Part shown: positions 1 to 8,151 of the stretch, in pieces
How positions within the stretch are numbered: the first letter of the stretch is position 1
How the letters are laid out: each line of letters opens with the position of its first letter
Assembly (NCBI GenBank): GCA_018381425.1
Contig: JAGZRY010000001.1
Span: 1-52,899, forward strand
Direction: 5' to 3'
From: Haemophilus parainfluenzae
GTDB taxonomy: Bacteria > Pseudomonadota > Gammaproteobacteria > Enterobacterales > Pasteurellaceae
Length of the DNA stretch: 52,899 bases
Notes under the pieces: model-generated
What the model was told of the DNA's origin: nothing
The model's input: only the letters and a program-made list of their open reading frames with translations
Database searches by the model: none
Translations under genes and position numbers: made by a program

Positions 1-11
1 AATCACTCGAT

Positions 12-98
12 GCCCGAGTGGTGGAATCGGTAGACACAAGGGATTTAAAATCCCTCGCCTTTCGAGGCGTGCCAGTTCAAGTCTGGCTTCGGGCACCA
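12..98 (+). tRNA. tRNA-Leu (anticodon UAA), ICE insertion target
   Basis: A complete class II tRNA. The 7-bp acceptor stem GCCCGAG/TTCGGGC closes, the anticodon stem AGGGA/TCCCT carries the loop TTTAAAA with anticodon TAA, there is a long variable arm, and the CCA end is encoded (96-98). The 3' part from base 34 is repeated exactly at 48329-48394, so this intact copy was rebuilt when the element integrated. The tRNA's own downstream terminator now lies at 48416-48437, beyond the element. Confidence 0.97.
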
Positions 99-99
99 T
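34..99 (+). repeat. Left attachment repeat (66-bp direct repeat)
   Basis: 66 bases from the anticodon arm to one base past the CCA are identical to 48329-48394. The bases just outside differ on both sides (g33 against t48328, c100 against t48395). This is the usual footprint of a tyrosine integrase using a tRNA 3' end and marks the left end of a 48,295-bp unit. The core crossover point within the repeat cannot be told from sequence. Confidence 0.95.
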
Positions 100-173
100 C
101 TAATTCCAAACCAATAACAAGTACCTAGTTCAATACTTAACTTTAATTTTTAATTATCGTTAGGTGAGGAATT

Positions 174-1010
174 ATGGACTTCTCTTCTATTTCTAAAAAA
201 CCTTATATTATTACTGTCGCTTGTACTAAAGGCGGTTCTGCAAAAAGTACAAATGCTGCCAATATTGGGGCGTTCTGCGCTGACCACGGTTTAAGAACTC
301 TTCTTATTGATACTGATACTCAACCAACCTTAAGCTCTTATTATGCTTTAACTGAAGAAGCTCCCGGTGGTATTTATGAGTTTTTAACCCGTCGTGATAT
401 TGAACCTTCCCATATCATTTCAAAAACATCCATTCCAAATTTGGATTTAATTCAATCAAATGACCCATCAAACAATGTAAGTCAAACTCTACGTAATGCC
501 CCTGATGGTGCAATTCGATTTAGTCACTTAATTAAAAACATTGATAATTATGATGTTATTGTGGTTGATACTCGAGGTACTAGAGACATTACTGTCGATA
601 TGTCTGTCTTAGCAGCTGACATCCTATTCTGCCCTATTCTTCCACACATTCTTTCTGCGAAAGAATTTATCCGTGGAACTATCGGAATGTATCAAGATTT
701 AGAAACCTTTGAATCATTTGGTTTCAAATTACCACCTCTCAAAGCTATCGCAAATTGCGTTGATAATACTAATGACGTGAAATTTGTACTCAATCAATTG
801 CATGTCCTATTTGAAACCAATTTTGATGAAAGCAAAACCTTCCTTGATTTTTCAATCCCTGCGCATGTGGCATATAGAGAAGCTGCAACTTATTCATTGC
901 CAGTTTATCGCCATAGCCAAGCTGAATATCCTGTTATCAAAGAACTGTGTTGCTTGTTACTCCCTCAATTTAAAACACTTTTTGATAAACCAATGAAAAA
1001 GGAAGGCTAA
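174..1010 (+). CDS. parA: ParA/Soj-type partition ATPase
   Basis: A 278-residue MinD/ParA-superfamily ATPase. The deviant Walker A motif KGGSAKST is at residues 19-26 with the signature lysine, followed by the A' motif LLIDTDTQPT and a Walker B strand ending VIVVDTRG near residue 130. ParA proteins drive DNA segregation with ParB; in ICEs of this family the gene is the first of the element and stabilises the excised circle. The start is supported by the ribosome-binding site GTGAGGA at 164-170. It is followed after one base by dnaB, so the two are co-transcribed. The right partner, ParB, is two genes downstream. Confidence 0.93.
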   Translation: MDFSSISKKPYIITVACTKGGSAKSTNAANIGAFCADHGLRTLLIDTDTQPTLSSYYALTEEAPGGIYEFLTRRDIEPSHIISKTSIPNLDLIQSNDPSNNVSQTLRNAPDGAIRFSHLIKNIDNYDVIVVDTRGTRDITVDMSVLAADILFCPILPHILSAKEFIRGTIGMYQDLETFESFGFKLPPLKAIANCVDNTNDVKFVLNQLHVLFETNFDESKTFLDFSIPAHVAYREAATYSLPVYRHSQAEYPVIKELCCLLLPQFKTLFDKPMKKEG

Positions 1011-1011
1011 T

Positions 1012-2367
1012 ATGACTGATAAACTTATTGCTTCTATTGAAGCGGAAAGTGCGGTCATTGGTGCTCTCATTATTGATAATGACAAATTTGATGAGATCGC
1101 AACTTTACTGCGCTCTGATGATTTTTATGTCTCAGCTCATAAAGTATTGTTTGAAGGTGTTAGCCATCTATTAACACAAGGAAAACCCGCTGATATTTTA
1201 ACTTTGGAGCAATATTTCAAAGATAAAAAACTGATTGAACAGATAGGGGGATTAGCATATCTAGCAGAAGTTATTCACAATACTCCTTCTGCATCAAATA
1301 TCACTGCCTATGCTGAGATTATTTCTCGTTATAGCAAACAACGTCGTTTTTTGACCCTGGGCCAGTTTATTGTAACTGAAATGCAATCTTCAAAAGATGA
1401 AATTGAATTAACTTCTTTTGAGGAAAGTGTTGATAAGCAATATACCAATATTGTCATCGAACAAGAGACGGATGGTGTTGCTGATCTTAATGCAAGTTTC
1501 GAGCGAATCCTTTCTCGCATGGAAACGTCCTCTATTAATGCCGATCCAGTTAGTGGAACACCAACAGGCATTATTGAATTAGATAGAGCAACAACAGGCG
1601 GTCAACCAGGAGAACTTATCATTATTGCAGCTCGTCCAGCAATGGGTAAAACAACCTTTGCACAAACAATTGCCGCAAGTACGTTAGATAAATTTCCTGA
1701 CAGCCCTATCCAATTTTACAGTCAAGAAATGCCAGCTGATCAACTATTAGAACGTTTTATGGCAATGCGCTCTCGCGTCAGCTTGCAATCTATTCGTCAA
1801 GCGACTGAGCTTGAAGAGGAAGAATGGACTCGCCTTGCTAATGCAATGGGGACAATTAAAAAAGACTGGAAAGATCGTTTGTTAATTGATGATGAAGCTT
1901 CTTTAACACCTCATCGTTTACGTGCCAAAGTACGTAAAAACACTCGTCTATACGGCAAACCTAAAGCGATTTTCATTGATTATATCCAACTAATGAGAAC
2001 TGGAAATAAAACTGAAAATCGCAATTTAGAACTTGCCGAAATATCCAATGATTTAAAGAAATTAGCCAAAGAAACTGGATGCCCAATTTATGCATTATCT
2101 CAACTAAACCGAGGTTTAGAAAATCGAGCTAATAAGCGTCCAATCAATGCCGACTTACGTGACTCCGGCTCTCTTGAACAAGATGCTGATGTCATCATTC
2201 ATCTTTATAGAGATGAAATCTATAACCCTGACACAGAAGATAAAGGCATTGCGGAAATCATCATTGGTAAACAGCGTAATGGCCCGTTAGCCACAGTAAA
2301 AACACTGTTTCAAGGTCAATACAGCATTTTTGAGAATTTAACGACACAGGATAGATATTATGAATAA
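1012..2367 (+). CDS. dnaB: Replicative DNA helicase DnaB
   Basis: A 451-residue hexameric helicase of the DnaB family. The N-terminal domain (residues about 5-105) opens with the typical EAESAVIGALI, and the RecA-like domain has Walker A ARPAMGKTT near residue 206, Walker B IFIDYIQLM and the motif 4 region LRDSGSLEQDADVI. It would unwind DNA during autonomous replication or transfer of the excised element, separate from the host DnaB. Its 3' end overlaps parB by 8 bases, which suggests translational coupling. The start follows the ribosome-binding site AAGGAAGG with good spacing. Confidence 0.95.
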   Translation: MTDKLIASIEAESAVIGALIIDNDKFDEIATLLRSDDFYVSAHKVLFEGVSHLLTQGKPADILTLEQYFKDKKLIEQIGGLAYLAEVIHNTPSASNITAYAEIISRYSKQRRFLTLGQFIVTEMQSSKDEIELTSFEESVDKQYTNIVIEQETDGVADLNASFERILSRMETSSINADPVSGTPTGIIELDRATTGGQPGELIIIAARPAMGKTTFAQTIAASTLDKFPDSPIQFYSQEMPADQLLERFMAMRSRVSLQSIRQATELEEEEWTRLANAMGTIKKDWKDRLLIDDEASLTPHRLRAKVRKNTRLYGKPKAIFIDYIQLMRTGNKTENRNLELAEISNDLKKLAKETGCPIYALSQLNRGLENRANKRPINADLRDSGSLEQDADVIIHLYRDEIYNPDTEDKGIAEIIIGKQRNGPLATVKTLFQGQYSIFENLTTQDRYYE

Positions 2368-4060
2368 TCCATTTATTGCTAAAAATAAAAAACAACAAAG
2401 TCAATTAGACGCGATTGCGAAAGGATTAAATGTTCAACCTATTAATAATCAGTCTGCTGCTTATCAAACAACAACAGCAACACATTATCCTGCGCAATCT
2501 AAATACATTACCGTTACGTTAGATAAATTACGCCCTTATGAACACAACCCTCGTAAGACACGTAATCCTAACTTTGAAATGATTAAAGAGTCAATTCGTC
2601 GTCGTGGTCTTGATCATAAACCAAATATCACTCAACGACCTGGCGAACCTTTTTATATCATCGCTGACGGTGGGAATACTCGTATTCAAGCATTAAAAGA
2701 ACTGTTTACAGAGACTCAAGATCAACGTTTTTGGTCTATTGAATGCTTATATAAACCCTGGAAAGGTGAAAGTGCTGATAGTGTAGAAGCGGAATTAGAT
2801 TTGCTTATTGGTCATTTAATTGAAAATGATACACGTGCAGATTTAACCTTTATTGAGAAAGCCTTAGGTATTCAGCAAGCCAAAGAATACTACGAGAAAA
2901 AGTTAGGAAAATCCCTTTCTTCTCGCGAGCTTTCAAGTGAGTTAGAACATGATGGATACATTATTGCTAATACAACAGTAGCAAAAATGGAACGCTGTAT
3001 TAATTTCCTATATCCATACATTCCTGATGTGCTATTTAATGGGCTGGGACATGCGCCAATTGATAAATTGCTTGCGATTCGTAATAACGCCTTAGCCATT
3101 TGGCAAAATTATCAATTTGAATTGGAAGTGTCCTTTGATGAAATTTGGGGACATAGCCTAGCTCGTTGTAATGATGACCAACCGTTTCATATCAAAGCCT
3201 TCCAAGACTATCTCATTGATGAAATGTCATCTATGTTAGGTGATCGTGTGAGTTATGAAGTCCTTTATCTTGAAATTGATCTCGATGAGCAAAAATTCAA
3301 GAAAATGGCGCAAAAACAACACGAAATACAGCAAAGCGTACAAGAAAGCATCCAAGATGTTCAAGCGTTTAATACACCACAGCCACAAGAAACCGCATTA
3401 GATACATTATCTCAACCTAGTGTAGTCACTACTCCAAAAATGACTACTACTGAAAAAAAATCAATACCTGCGCCAGTATTAAAGCAAGCAAGTGTTGAAA
3501 TTTCTCCTTCATTTGAGGATGAAGCAGATAATAAAACAGAGGATGAAGAGTTTGATGAAACTAATGCTAATTCAGAAGGGCTTTCTTTTGATTTTGCTAA
3601 AAATTTAACTCAACAATTTGGCATTACTCCAGGTATGAGCATCCAAGAACAACGTCAACAACGTGCGGAAGAAAATGGATTAAGCTTTGCTTGCGTAGGC
3701 CGTCAACCAGTTGATGATATTTGGAAAATTTATCCTGGTCGTCAGCATAAAGTAGAAGCTTATTCACTAGCACTCGACATTGCGGAAAGTGTTGGATTAA
3801 CTGACTACATTGAACATGTAGTAAAAGAGCCTGTTGATTACACTTACCGCGTAAAACCATTAGATAAAGATGTGAGCGGTGTAGCACAGATGTGTTATGA
3901 CTTCTTAAATTTATTACAAACAGATGTGCACCCACAGACATCTTTCACCTTATTACCGGAATATTTACTCAATACTCAAGAAATTGATGATACCACGCTA
4001 GTTAAATTATTCCGTTTAATTCGCCTCGTTCGCTATATTCGTTCAGAAGGAGATGCATAA
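2360..4060 (+). CDS. parB: ParB-family nuclease/partition protein (PFGI-1 ICE type)
   Basis: 566 residues. A ParB/Srx-type domain lies near residues 50-200: the segment LRPYEHNPRKTRNP, then IADGGNTRIQALKEL, the equivalent of the ParB nuclease core with GGNTR in place of the classic GEHR. The helix-turn-helix region follows, then a polar Gln/Glu/Thr-rich linker (about 330-410) and a conserved C-terminal domain. This long form matches the ICE-specific ParB family found after parA-dnaB in PFGI-1-like elements. It overlaps dnaB by 8 bases and ends on the start codon of the next gene. CTP binding or nuclease activity is not shown by the sequence alone. Confidence 0.88.
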   Translation: MNNPFIAKNKKQQSQLDAIAKGLNVQPINNQSAAYQTTTATHYPAQSKYITVTLDKLRPYEHNPRKTRNPNFEMIKESIRRRGLDHKPNITQRPGEPFYIIADGGNTRIQALKELFTETQDQRFWSIECLYKPWKGESADSVEAELDLLIGHLIENDTRADLTFIEKALGIQQAKEYYEKKLGKSLSSRELSSELEHDGYIIANTTVAKMERCINFLYPYIPDVLFNGLGHAPIDKLLAIRNNALAIWQNYQFELEVSFDEIWGHSLARCNDDQPFHIKAFQDYLIDEMSSMLGDRVSYEVLYLEIDLDEQKFKKMAQKQHEIQQSVQESIQDVQAFNTPQPQETALDTLSQPSVVTTPKMTTTEKKSIPAPVLKQASVEISPSFEDEADNKTEDEEFDETNANSEGLSFDFAKNLTQQFGITPGMSIQEQRQQRAEENGLSFACVGRQPVDDIWKIYPGRQHKVEAYSLALDIAESVGLTDYIEHVVKEPVDYTYRVKPLDKDVSGVAQMCYDFLNLLQTDVHPQTSFTLLPEYLLNTQEIDDTTLVKLFRLIRLVRYIRSEGDA

Positions 4061-4611
4061 TGAGCATGTTCAGCAATTTAAACCAAGTGGTATTGAATGA
4101 GATTTTGGTTAATTTACAAGAAGGCAATATCAATGTTTGCCGGAACTATGGTTTCTCAAAACAAGAATTGCAAGAAATTGAAAAACTCAGCACAGAGGAA
4201 GTTTATGAACTGGCTAACACCAAAGCTCCCTTTGCCAAAGTTGAAATTAATCACGATGCATTTTGGCGATTAGTGGCTCGAGTACGCATGTCGTCACAAG
4301 AACGTCGCCTTATTGATCGCGCATTAATGTTAGGTGCATCCATCCAAATGCTCAATTCCTACTTCGGCTTAACCACTTCAAAAGTATCTGCTCGTCGTAG
4401 CCTACTTGGAAAACAAGAACCAATGGGACGTAAGCCAGCTGCAACCGAAGAGGAAGAAAAATTAATTTGGGACTTATGGCAAGAGCATAAAGGTGATGTT
4501 CAAACAATTGAATCAACAGAAGGACTAGAGCTGTTAATTTTAATTGCGGAAGAAACTGGTATTAATTTAACTGAAATCTGGAAACTTGTTAGCCGCTGGA
4601 ATGCAGCTTAA
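4060..4611 (+). CDS. DUF2857-family ICE protein, helix-turn-helix-like
   Basis: A 183-residue protein that I assign to DUF2857, a family that follows ParB in PFGI-1/ICEHin1056-type elements. Residues about 85-125 (SQERRLIDRALMLGASIQML, then YFGLTTSKVSARRSLLG) look like a DNA-binding helix-turn-helix. The start codon overlaps the parB stop by one base, so it belongs to the parA operon. In related elements FlhC/DUF2857-like proteins have been linked to transcription control, but a regulatory role here is only inferred. A strong hairpin follows 8 bases after its stop. Confidence 0.75.
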   Translation: MSMFSNLNQVVLNEILVNLQEGNINVCRNYGFSKQELQEIEKLSTEEVYELANTKAPFAKVEINHDAFWRLVARVRMSSQERRLIDRALMLGASIQMLNSYFGLTTSKVSARRSLLGKQEPMGRKPAATEEEEKLIWDLWQEHKGDVQTIESTEGLELLILIAEETGINLTEIWKLVSRWNAA

Positions 4612-4618
4612 AAAACAT

Positions 4619-4655
4619 AACGCCCAACCTAGTGCGTTACGTTAAGTTGGGCGTT
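4619..4655 (+). terminator. Hairpin ending the parA operon
   Basis: A 10-bp perfect stem AACGCCCAAC/GTTGGGCGTT with a 17-base loop just after the DUF2857 stop. No clean T run follows (ATTCAT), so termination may be weak or the hairpin may protect the mRNA end. Confidence 0.5.
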
Positions 4656-4760
4656 ATTCATATCGTTAGTAAGGAACTTGGGAAAGTTCATTGGCTATTG
4701 TAAAGATGTTTAAGCACATTGCAACAATAAAAATGAAATATTCTCAGAGAGAATTAAATT

Positions 4761-5984
4761 ATGGAAACAAAATTACAAGAGCATGGGTTGCTCTTTTTTG
4801 GCAACCAGCATGAAACAGTTCCAACCCGTTTGCTATTTGATCCTTATTTAACATCAAGAGCAAAATTGGCATGGCAACTTATAAAATACAAAGCAAGAGA
4901 ATTTCAATCAGGCATGTTCCCATCATACGAAGTGCTTGCAAAATTACTTTCAGATAAACCTTATGATGAAGCAGAACTCTCGCGTAAGCTAGTTAGCCAA
5001 ACGTTGTTATTACTTAGATTAACTCGTTGGCTAACACTTTGTGAAACTGTACGTAATGAGCAAGGTCAAGTATTGGGTAATTTTTACATCCTTCATGATG
5101 AACCTATGCCAATCATTGATACGATTCAATTAAACCATGATTACATCGCACTCCTTGAAAAATCCATTCAGCATCGAGATAACTTTGTGCGAGGTGTAGC
5201 AAACCATATTGTAGAAAACCTGCTCTCGGATAATACTCAGTGGCATTATATTTCTCACATTGACTGGATGCGAGCTCGCCTTCAAGACTATCAAAAACGT
5301 CCAAAAATGGATATTTCAGAGCAAGAAGAATCAACATTTATTCAAGAAAACCTACTAAGTTCCAATAAGGAACTCTGTGAAAAAACAGGGGAACTCAGTA
5401 AAAATCACCTTAGTTCCAAAATGGAACTCAGCAAAATCAAACAGAGTTCCAAAAGGGAACTCAGTGCCCAAAATAATGATAAGTCATTGATTTCAGGCTT
5501 AGTTCCAAAAGGGAACTCAGGTTTTTCACAGTACAGTACAGGTACTAGTATTTATATAAATACGTACTGTACTGGTAATGCGAATGAAATTGACTGGCCG
5601 ACTAATATTCAGTTTTCATCATTGGAAAAAACAGCAATTATGCAAGCGATGCGTGGACTTGATTTAGGGATCTGTAAAGCGATTTTATTTGAGCTTGAAC
5701 AGCGTGTGATAAAAGGTGAAGTGAAAAAACCACAAGGCTATGTAGTGACATTAATCCAACGTGCACACCGTGGTGAATTTAAACCGTATTTGTATGAACA
5801 ATTTTTAGCTACACAAGCGCAATCATTATCACCACAAAATCGGTTATCACAACATGATGAAACTAGCTTAGTTAATAATGTAAAAGCAGATAACGCAATA
5901 AAGCCAATGCGAGTGCAATCTGAAGAAGAGCGAAAAGCGAGAGCTGATCGTATTCGACAATTTAAAGCTTCAATTTGCAATTGA
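4761..5984 (+). CDS. STY4528-type ICE replication protein
   Basis: 407 residues. The N-terminal part (1-190) reads FFGNQHETVPTRLLFDPYLTSRAKLAWQLIK, which I recognise as the STY4528 family of pathogenicity-island/ICE replication proteins, with a winged-helix-like fold. The middle (residues about 200-275) is low complexity because the DNA there carries dyad repeats (5358-5518). The C-terminal part (about 275-407) has the motif YVVTLIQRAHRGEF seen in initiator-type proteins. By analogy with phage lambda O, a replication initiator gene containing its own origin is plausible. It stands alone after the parA operon hairpin, and the array of hairpin repeats begins 28 bases downstream. Confidence 0.75.
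   Translation: METKLQEHGLLFFGNQHETVPTRLLFDPYLTSRAKLAWQLIKYKAREFQSGMFPSYEVLAKLLSDKPYDEAELSRKLVSQTLLLLRLTRWLTLCETVRNEQGQVLGNFYILHDEPMPIIDTIQLNHDYIALLEKSIQHRDNFVRGVANHIVENLLSDNTQWHYISHIDWMRARLQDYQKRPKMDISEQEESTFIQENLLSSNKELCEKTGELSKNHLSSKMELSKIKQSSKRELSAQNNDKSLISGLVPKGNSGFSQYSTGTSIYINTYCTGNANEIDWPTNIQFSSLEKTAIMQAMRGLDLGICKAILFELEQRVIKGEVKKPQGYVVTLIQRAHRGEFKPYLYEQFLATQAQSLSPQNRLSQHDETSLVNNVKADNAIKPMRVQSEEERKARADRIRQFKASICN
5358..5518 (+). repeat. Four dyad iterons inside the replication gene (candidate origin)
   Basis: Four 18-base copies of AGTTCC-N5-GGAACTC lie at 5358, 5412, 5445 and 5501, with a right half-site at 5389-5396. The N5 spacers are AATAA, AAAAT, AAAAG and AAAAG. The first three copies are in the same codon frame (SSNKEL, SSKMEL, SSKREL) but the fourth is in another frame (VPKGNS), so the DNA rather than the peptide is being kept. 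Four 18-bp iterons in an initiator gene followed by an AT-rich dyad recall the lambda O-gene origin. Origin function is inferred. Confidence 0.75.
5529..5574 (+). other. AT-rich nested inverted repeat beside the iterons
   Basis: Arms CAGTACAGTAC (5529-5539) and GTACTGTACTG (5564-5574) are perfect complements and enclose the 14-bp AT-only palindrome TATTTATATAAATA (5549-5562). It starts 11 bases after the last iteron. It could be the unwinding region of an origin or a cruciform. The coding sequence runs through it. Confidence 0.65.
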
Positions 5985-6012
5985 ATAAGCTGTATAAAAG
6001 CAAACTGTGTCG

Positions 6013-6192
6013 TGTAGAAGGGTTCTACAAAGTACAAAATTTAATCACTGTCCAGGGGCTGGACAAAGTACAAAAATTAATCACTGTGCTAGGGTTGCAC
6101 AGTGAACAAAAATTAACCAGTGTGCGGGGACTGCACAGTGAACAATATTTAACCAGTGTAAAGGGACTTTACAAAGTGCAAATTTTAACCAA
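6013..6192 (+). repeat. Five 36-bp tandem repeats, each a small hairpin with a covarying stem
   Basis: Units start at 6013, 6049, 6085, 6121 and 6157, an exact 36-base period. Each begins with a 17-base hairpin TGT-NNNN-GGR-NNNN-ACA: stems TGTAGAA/TTCTACA, TGTCCAG/CTGGACA, TGTGCTA/TTGCACA (one mismatch), TGTGCGG/CTGCACA (one G-T pair) and TGTAAAG/CTTTACA. The loops are GGG, GGG, GGG, GGA, GGA. The other 19 bases are an AT-rich constant part close to AAGTACAAAAATTAATCAC. The stems change in compensating pairs. The reading frame stays open (12-residue peptide repeat), but there is no ATG or ribosome-binding site, so I do not call a gene. Confidence 0.85.
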
Positions 6193-6212
6193 ATGATAAA
6201 AGGTGACATAAC

Positions 6213-6968
6213 ATGACAACAACATACAACCAACAGCTTGGGCCGTTACGCAGTGAGATTACATTTACGCTTCATACTCAGTATGCAACACGTCTTTGGA
6301 ATGGTCGTGACTTAGTTAAAAATGAAGCCGGGGAAGTCGTTACATCATCAATTCTCAGTATTCCTAATGCTCTATCTCTATTGAGTCAAATTCAGCAAGC
6401 TGCCGAACAAGATGATCCTTATGCTGATGATTATCTTCTTCGTTTTGAACAAAAAGTATTAGGATTTCGTAAAGAAATGCAAGATATGACCTGGAGAATG
6501 GTTAATCTCTACAGTGAGAAAATCCCTGAAAACTTTCAAATTGAGCGTTGTGCCAATATTGCTCCGATTCAATACCCTATTTTTGTGAATACTCAGCTGG
6601 GTTATCAATTATTGTATCTTTTGGCTGATTTTGATTCGTTAGCTCGTACAGTGATGACCGCTTCACATATTGCATTACTTACAAAAGATGATGCGTATGA
6701 TTGGTTAGAATCCGGTGCTAAATTAATTCGTCGTGCATTTGGTGTGCTTGAGAATTACCGAAATTCCGGTATTACACGCCAAGATGCGCTTGAAAATAAC
6801 GCTCGCTATCAAGCTGCTGTAAAACGTATGAAATATACCTTAACGCCTGACGTGCTTTCCGGTACAACACGTGCAACATTTGCTCCAACAATTAAAAAAT
6901 CATCACTTGCTGAATCAGATGATAATGGCTCTGTTGAAGTCCAAATTACAGCAAATAAAACTGAATAA
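6213..6968 (+). CDS. TIGR03761-family (PFL_4669-type) ICE protein
   Basis: A 251-residue soluble protein that I assign to the ICE family TIGR03761. The segments LGPLRSEITFTLHTQYATRLWNGR near the N terminus and DDYLLRFEQKVLGFRKEMQDM are typical. Its biochemical role is unknown; the family always sits between the replication genes and ssb in these elements. The start has AAAGGTGA at 6199-6206, 6 bases ahead of the ATG. The stop codon overlaps an in-frame ATG of the next gene, so the two form a pair. The hairpin repeat array ends about 20 bases before the start and may control it. Confidence 0.78.
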   Translation: MTTTYNQQLGPLRSEITFTLHTQYATRLWNGRDLVKNEAGEVVTSSILSIPNALSLLSQIQQAAEQDDPYADDYLLRFEQKVLGFRKEMQDMTWRMVNLYSEKIPENFQIERCANIAPIQYPIFVNTQLGYQLLYLLADFDSLARTVMTASHIALLTKDDAYDWLESGAKLIRRAFGVLENYRNSGITRQDALENNARYQAAVKRMKYTLTPDVLSGTTRATFAPTIKKSSLAESDDNGSVEVQITANKTE

Positions 6969-6982
6969 TGGAGATTGGGATT

Positions 6983-7456
6983 ATGGATAACGTGCTCATT
7001 CCTTCTGATATGTATAAACAATTAGGACGCACAACCCCACTTAATGACTCGCTGAAACAGTTATTCAGTGAGTTAGACTCAGTGCAACAGTATGAATTAC
7101 TAGCTGAATCCCTTGCTACAGTCCGTGAAGCTTTAATGTTGCAGCAGAATGAAATGTTGCAGAACGTTCGTAAAAGTGAACTTAGTGTATTACCTATTCA
7201 CATGATCCGAGATAAAGCTTCATCATCCGGTGGGACGTTTTTACGCTGGCGCAGTTTTCAAGCCTCTAAGACTGGTGATGCTGTGTTAAATCCGGTATTT
7301 AATAATCCTCAGTTATCTTCAGACTTACGACAAAAACTTGTCTCAGCTGAGAAAGAACGCATTTTGATTAATCTGCAGGTCTCCGTACTAAATTTTATGA
7401 TGAGACAGGTATCAAGTGCGGTAGATAAAATTAAAGAGATAGAAGATCATTTATAA
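6983..7456 (+). CDS. DUF3158-family ICE protein
   Basis: A 157-residue protein assigned to DUF3158, the regular neighbour of TIGR03761 proteins. It is helical and polar, with SSSGGTFLRWR in the middle and a likely coiled coil at the end. I chose the ATG at 6983 because GGAG at 6970-6973 is well placed for it; an upstream in-frame ATG at 6968 overlaps the previous stop and would add five residues. Function unknown. An uptake signal sequence (7414-7422) lies within the coding region. Confidence 0.72.
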   Translation: MDNVLIPSDMYKQLGRTTPLNDSLKQLFSELDSVQQYELLAESLATVREALMLQQNEMLQNVRKSELSVLPIHMIRDKASSSGGTFLRWRSFQASKTGDAVLNPVFNNPQLSSDLRQKLVSAEKERILINLQVSVLNFMMRQVSSAVDKIKEIEDHL

Positions 7457-7541
7457 CATTCACATTTGTGAACGTTGGATCTTCTAGTTTGTAATCGGCT
7501 AATTTATATAGTTTGTGATCGGCTCACTAAAAGGCCTTTTA

Positions 7542-7568
7542 AAGGTAAGGGGACAAGCCCCTTACCTT
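7542..7568 (+). promoter_or_regulatory. Hairpin in the ssb leader
   Basis: An 11-bp perfect stem AAGGTAAGGGG/CCCCTTACCTT with a 5-base loop, in the 246-base gap before ssb. It resembles the first hairpin of the eight leaders described elsewhere in this element, but I find no matching anti-strand near the ssb ribosome-binding site. The rest of the gap is AT-rich, with TTGACA at 7669-7674 close to the gene. Confidence 0.5.
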
Positions 7569-7702
7569 AACGAAAAAAAAGCCTTTGCCTTTCGTGGTTG
7601 TGTTAAAAAATCTCTGTGTTTTTTACTGAATTTACCCTTAAGGATTAGATGTAAAAAATGCACAATCTTGACAGTTAATTTTGTGATTTAGGAGAAATCA
7701 AT

Positions 7703-8125
7703 ATGGCTGGAATTAATAAAGTAATTATCGTGGGACATTTAGGTAATGATCCTGAAATGCGAAGCATGCCGAATGGTGAAGCAGTTGCAAATATCAGTGT
7801 AGCAACTAGCGAAGCTTGGACGGATAAAAACACCGGTGAACGTCGTGAAGTGACTGAATGGCATCGAATCGTTTTTTATCGCAAATTAGCTGAAATTTGC
7901 GGCCAATATCTCAAGAAAGGAGCGCAAGTTTATATTGAAGGACGCTTGCGTACTCGTAAATGGCAAGATCAAAACGGGCAAGATCGTTATACCACGGAAA
8001 TCCAAGGTGATGTAATGCAAATGTTAGGTACTCGCCCTCAAAGTGCAGATGGTGCAAATAATTCTCAGCCAATGCCACAACAAGATGCATCGGCAAATGC
8101 TTTTGATGATTCAATACCATTCTGA
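7703..8125 (+). CDS. ssb: Single-stranded DNA-binding protein
   Basis: A 140-residue SSB. The OB fold spans residues 1-110 with the signature [18 protein letters not shown] and [39 protein letters not shown] short Gln/Asn-rich tail ends in the acidic tip DDSIPF, which binds host repair and replication proteins. Element-borne SSBs protect the single strand that enters a recipient during conjugation. The start has AGGAG at 7691-7695. A lipoprotein gene follows 26 bases later. The length is shorter than the host form (about 170-180), as usual for mobile elements. Confidence 0.95.
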   Translation: MAGINKVIIVGHLGNDPEMRSMPNGEAVANISVATSEAWTDKNTGERREVTEWHRIVFYRKLAEICGQYLKKGAQVYIEGRLRTRKWQDQNGQDRYTTEIQGDVMQMLGTRPQSADGANNSQPMPQQDASANAFDDSIPF

Positions 8126-8151
8126 ACTCAATCTAATTAAGGTTAATCGTG

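Noticed and set aside
6013..6192. CRISPR array
   Set aside because: The 36-base units repeat along their whole length; there are no unique spacers and no cas genes.
5975..6196. Open frame with a 12-residue repeat over the hairpin array
   Set aside because: It starts only with TTG, has no ribosome-binding site, overlaps the end of the replication gene, and is open merely because 36 is a multiple of three; the paired stem changes explain the conservation.
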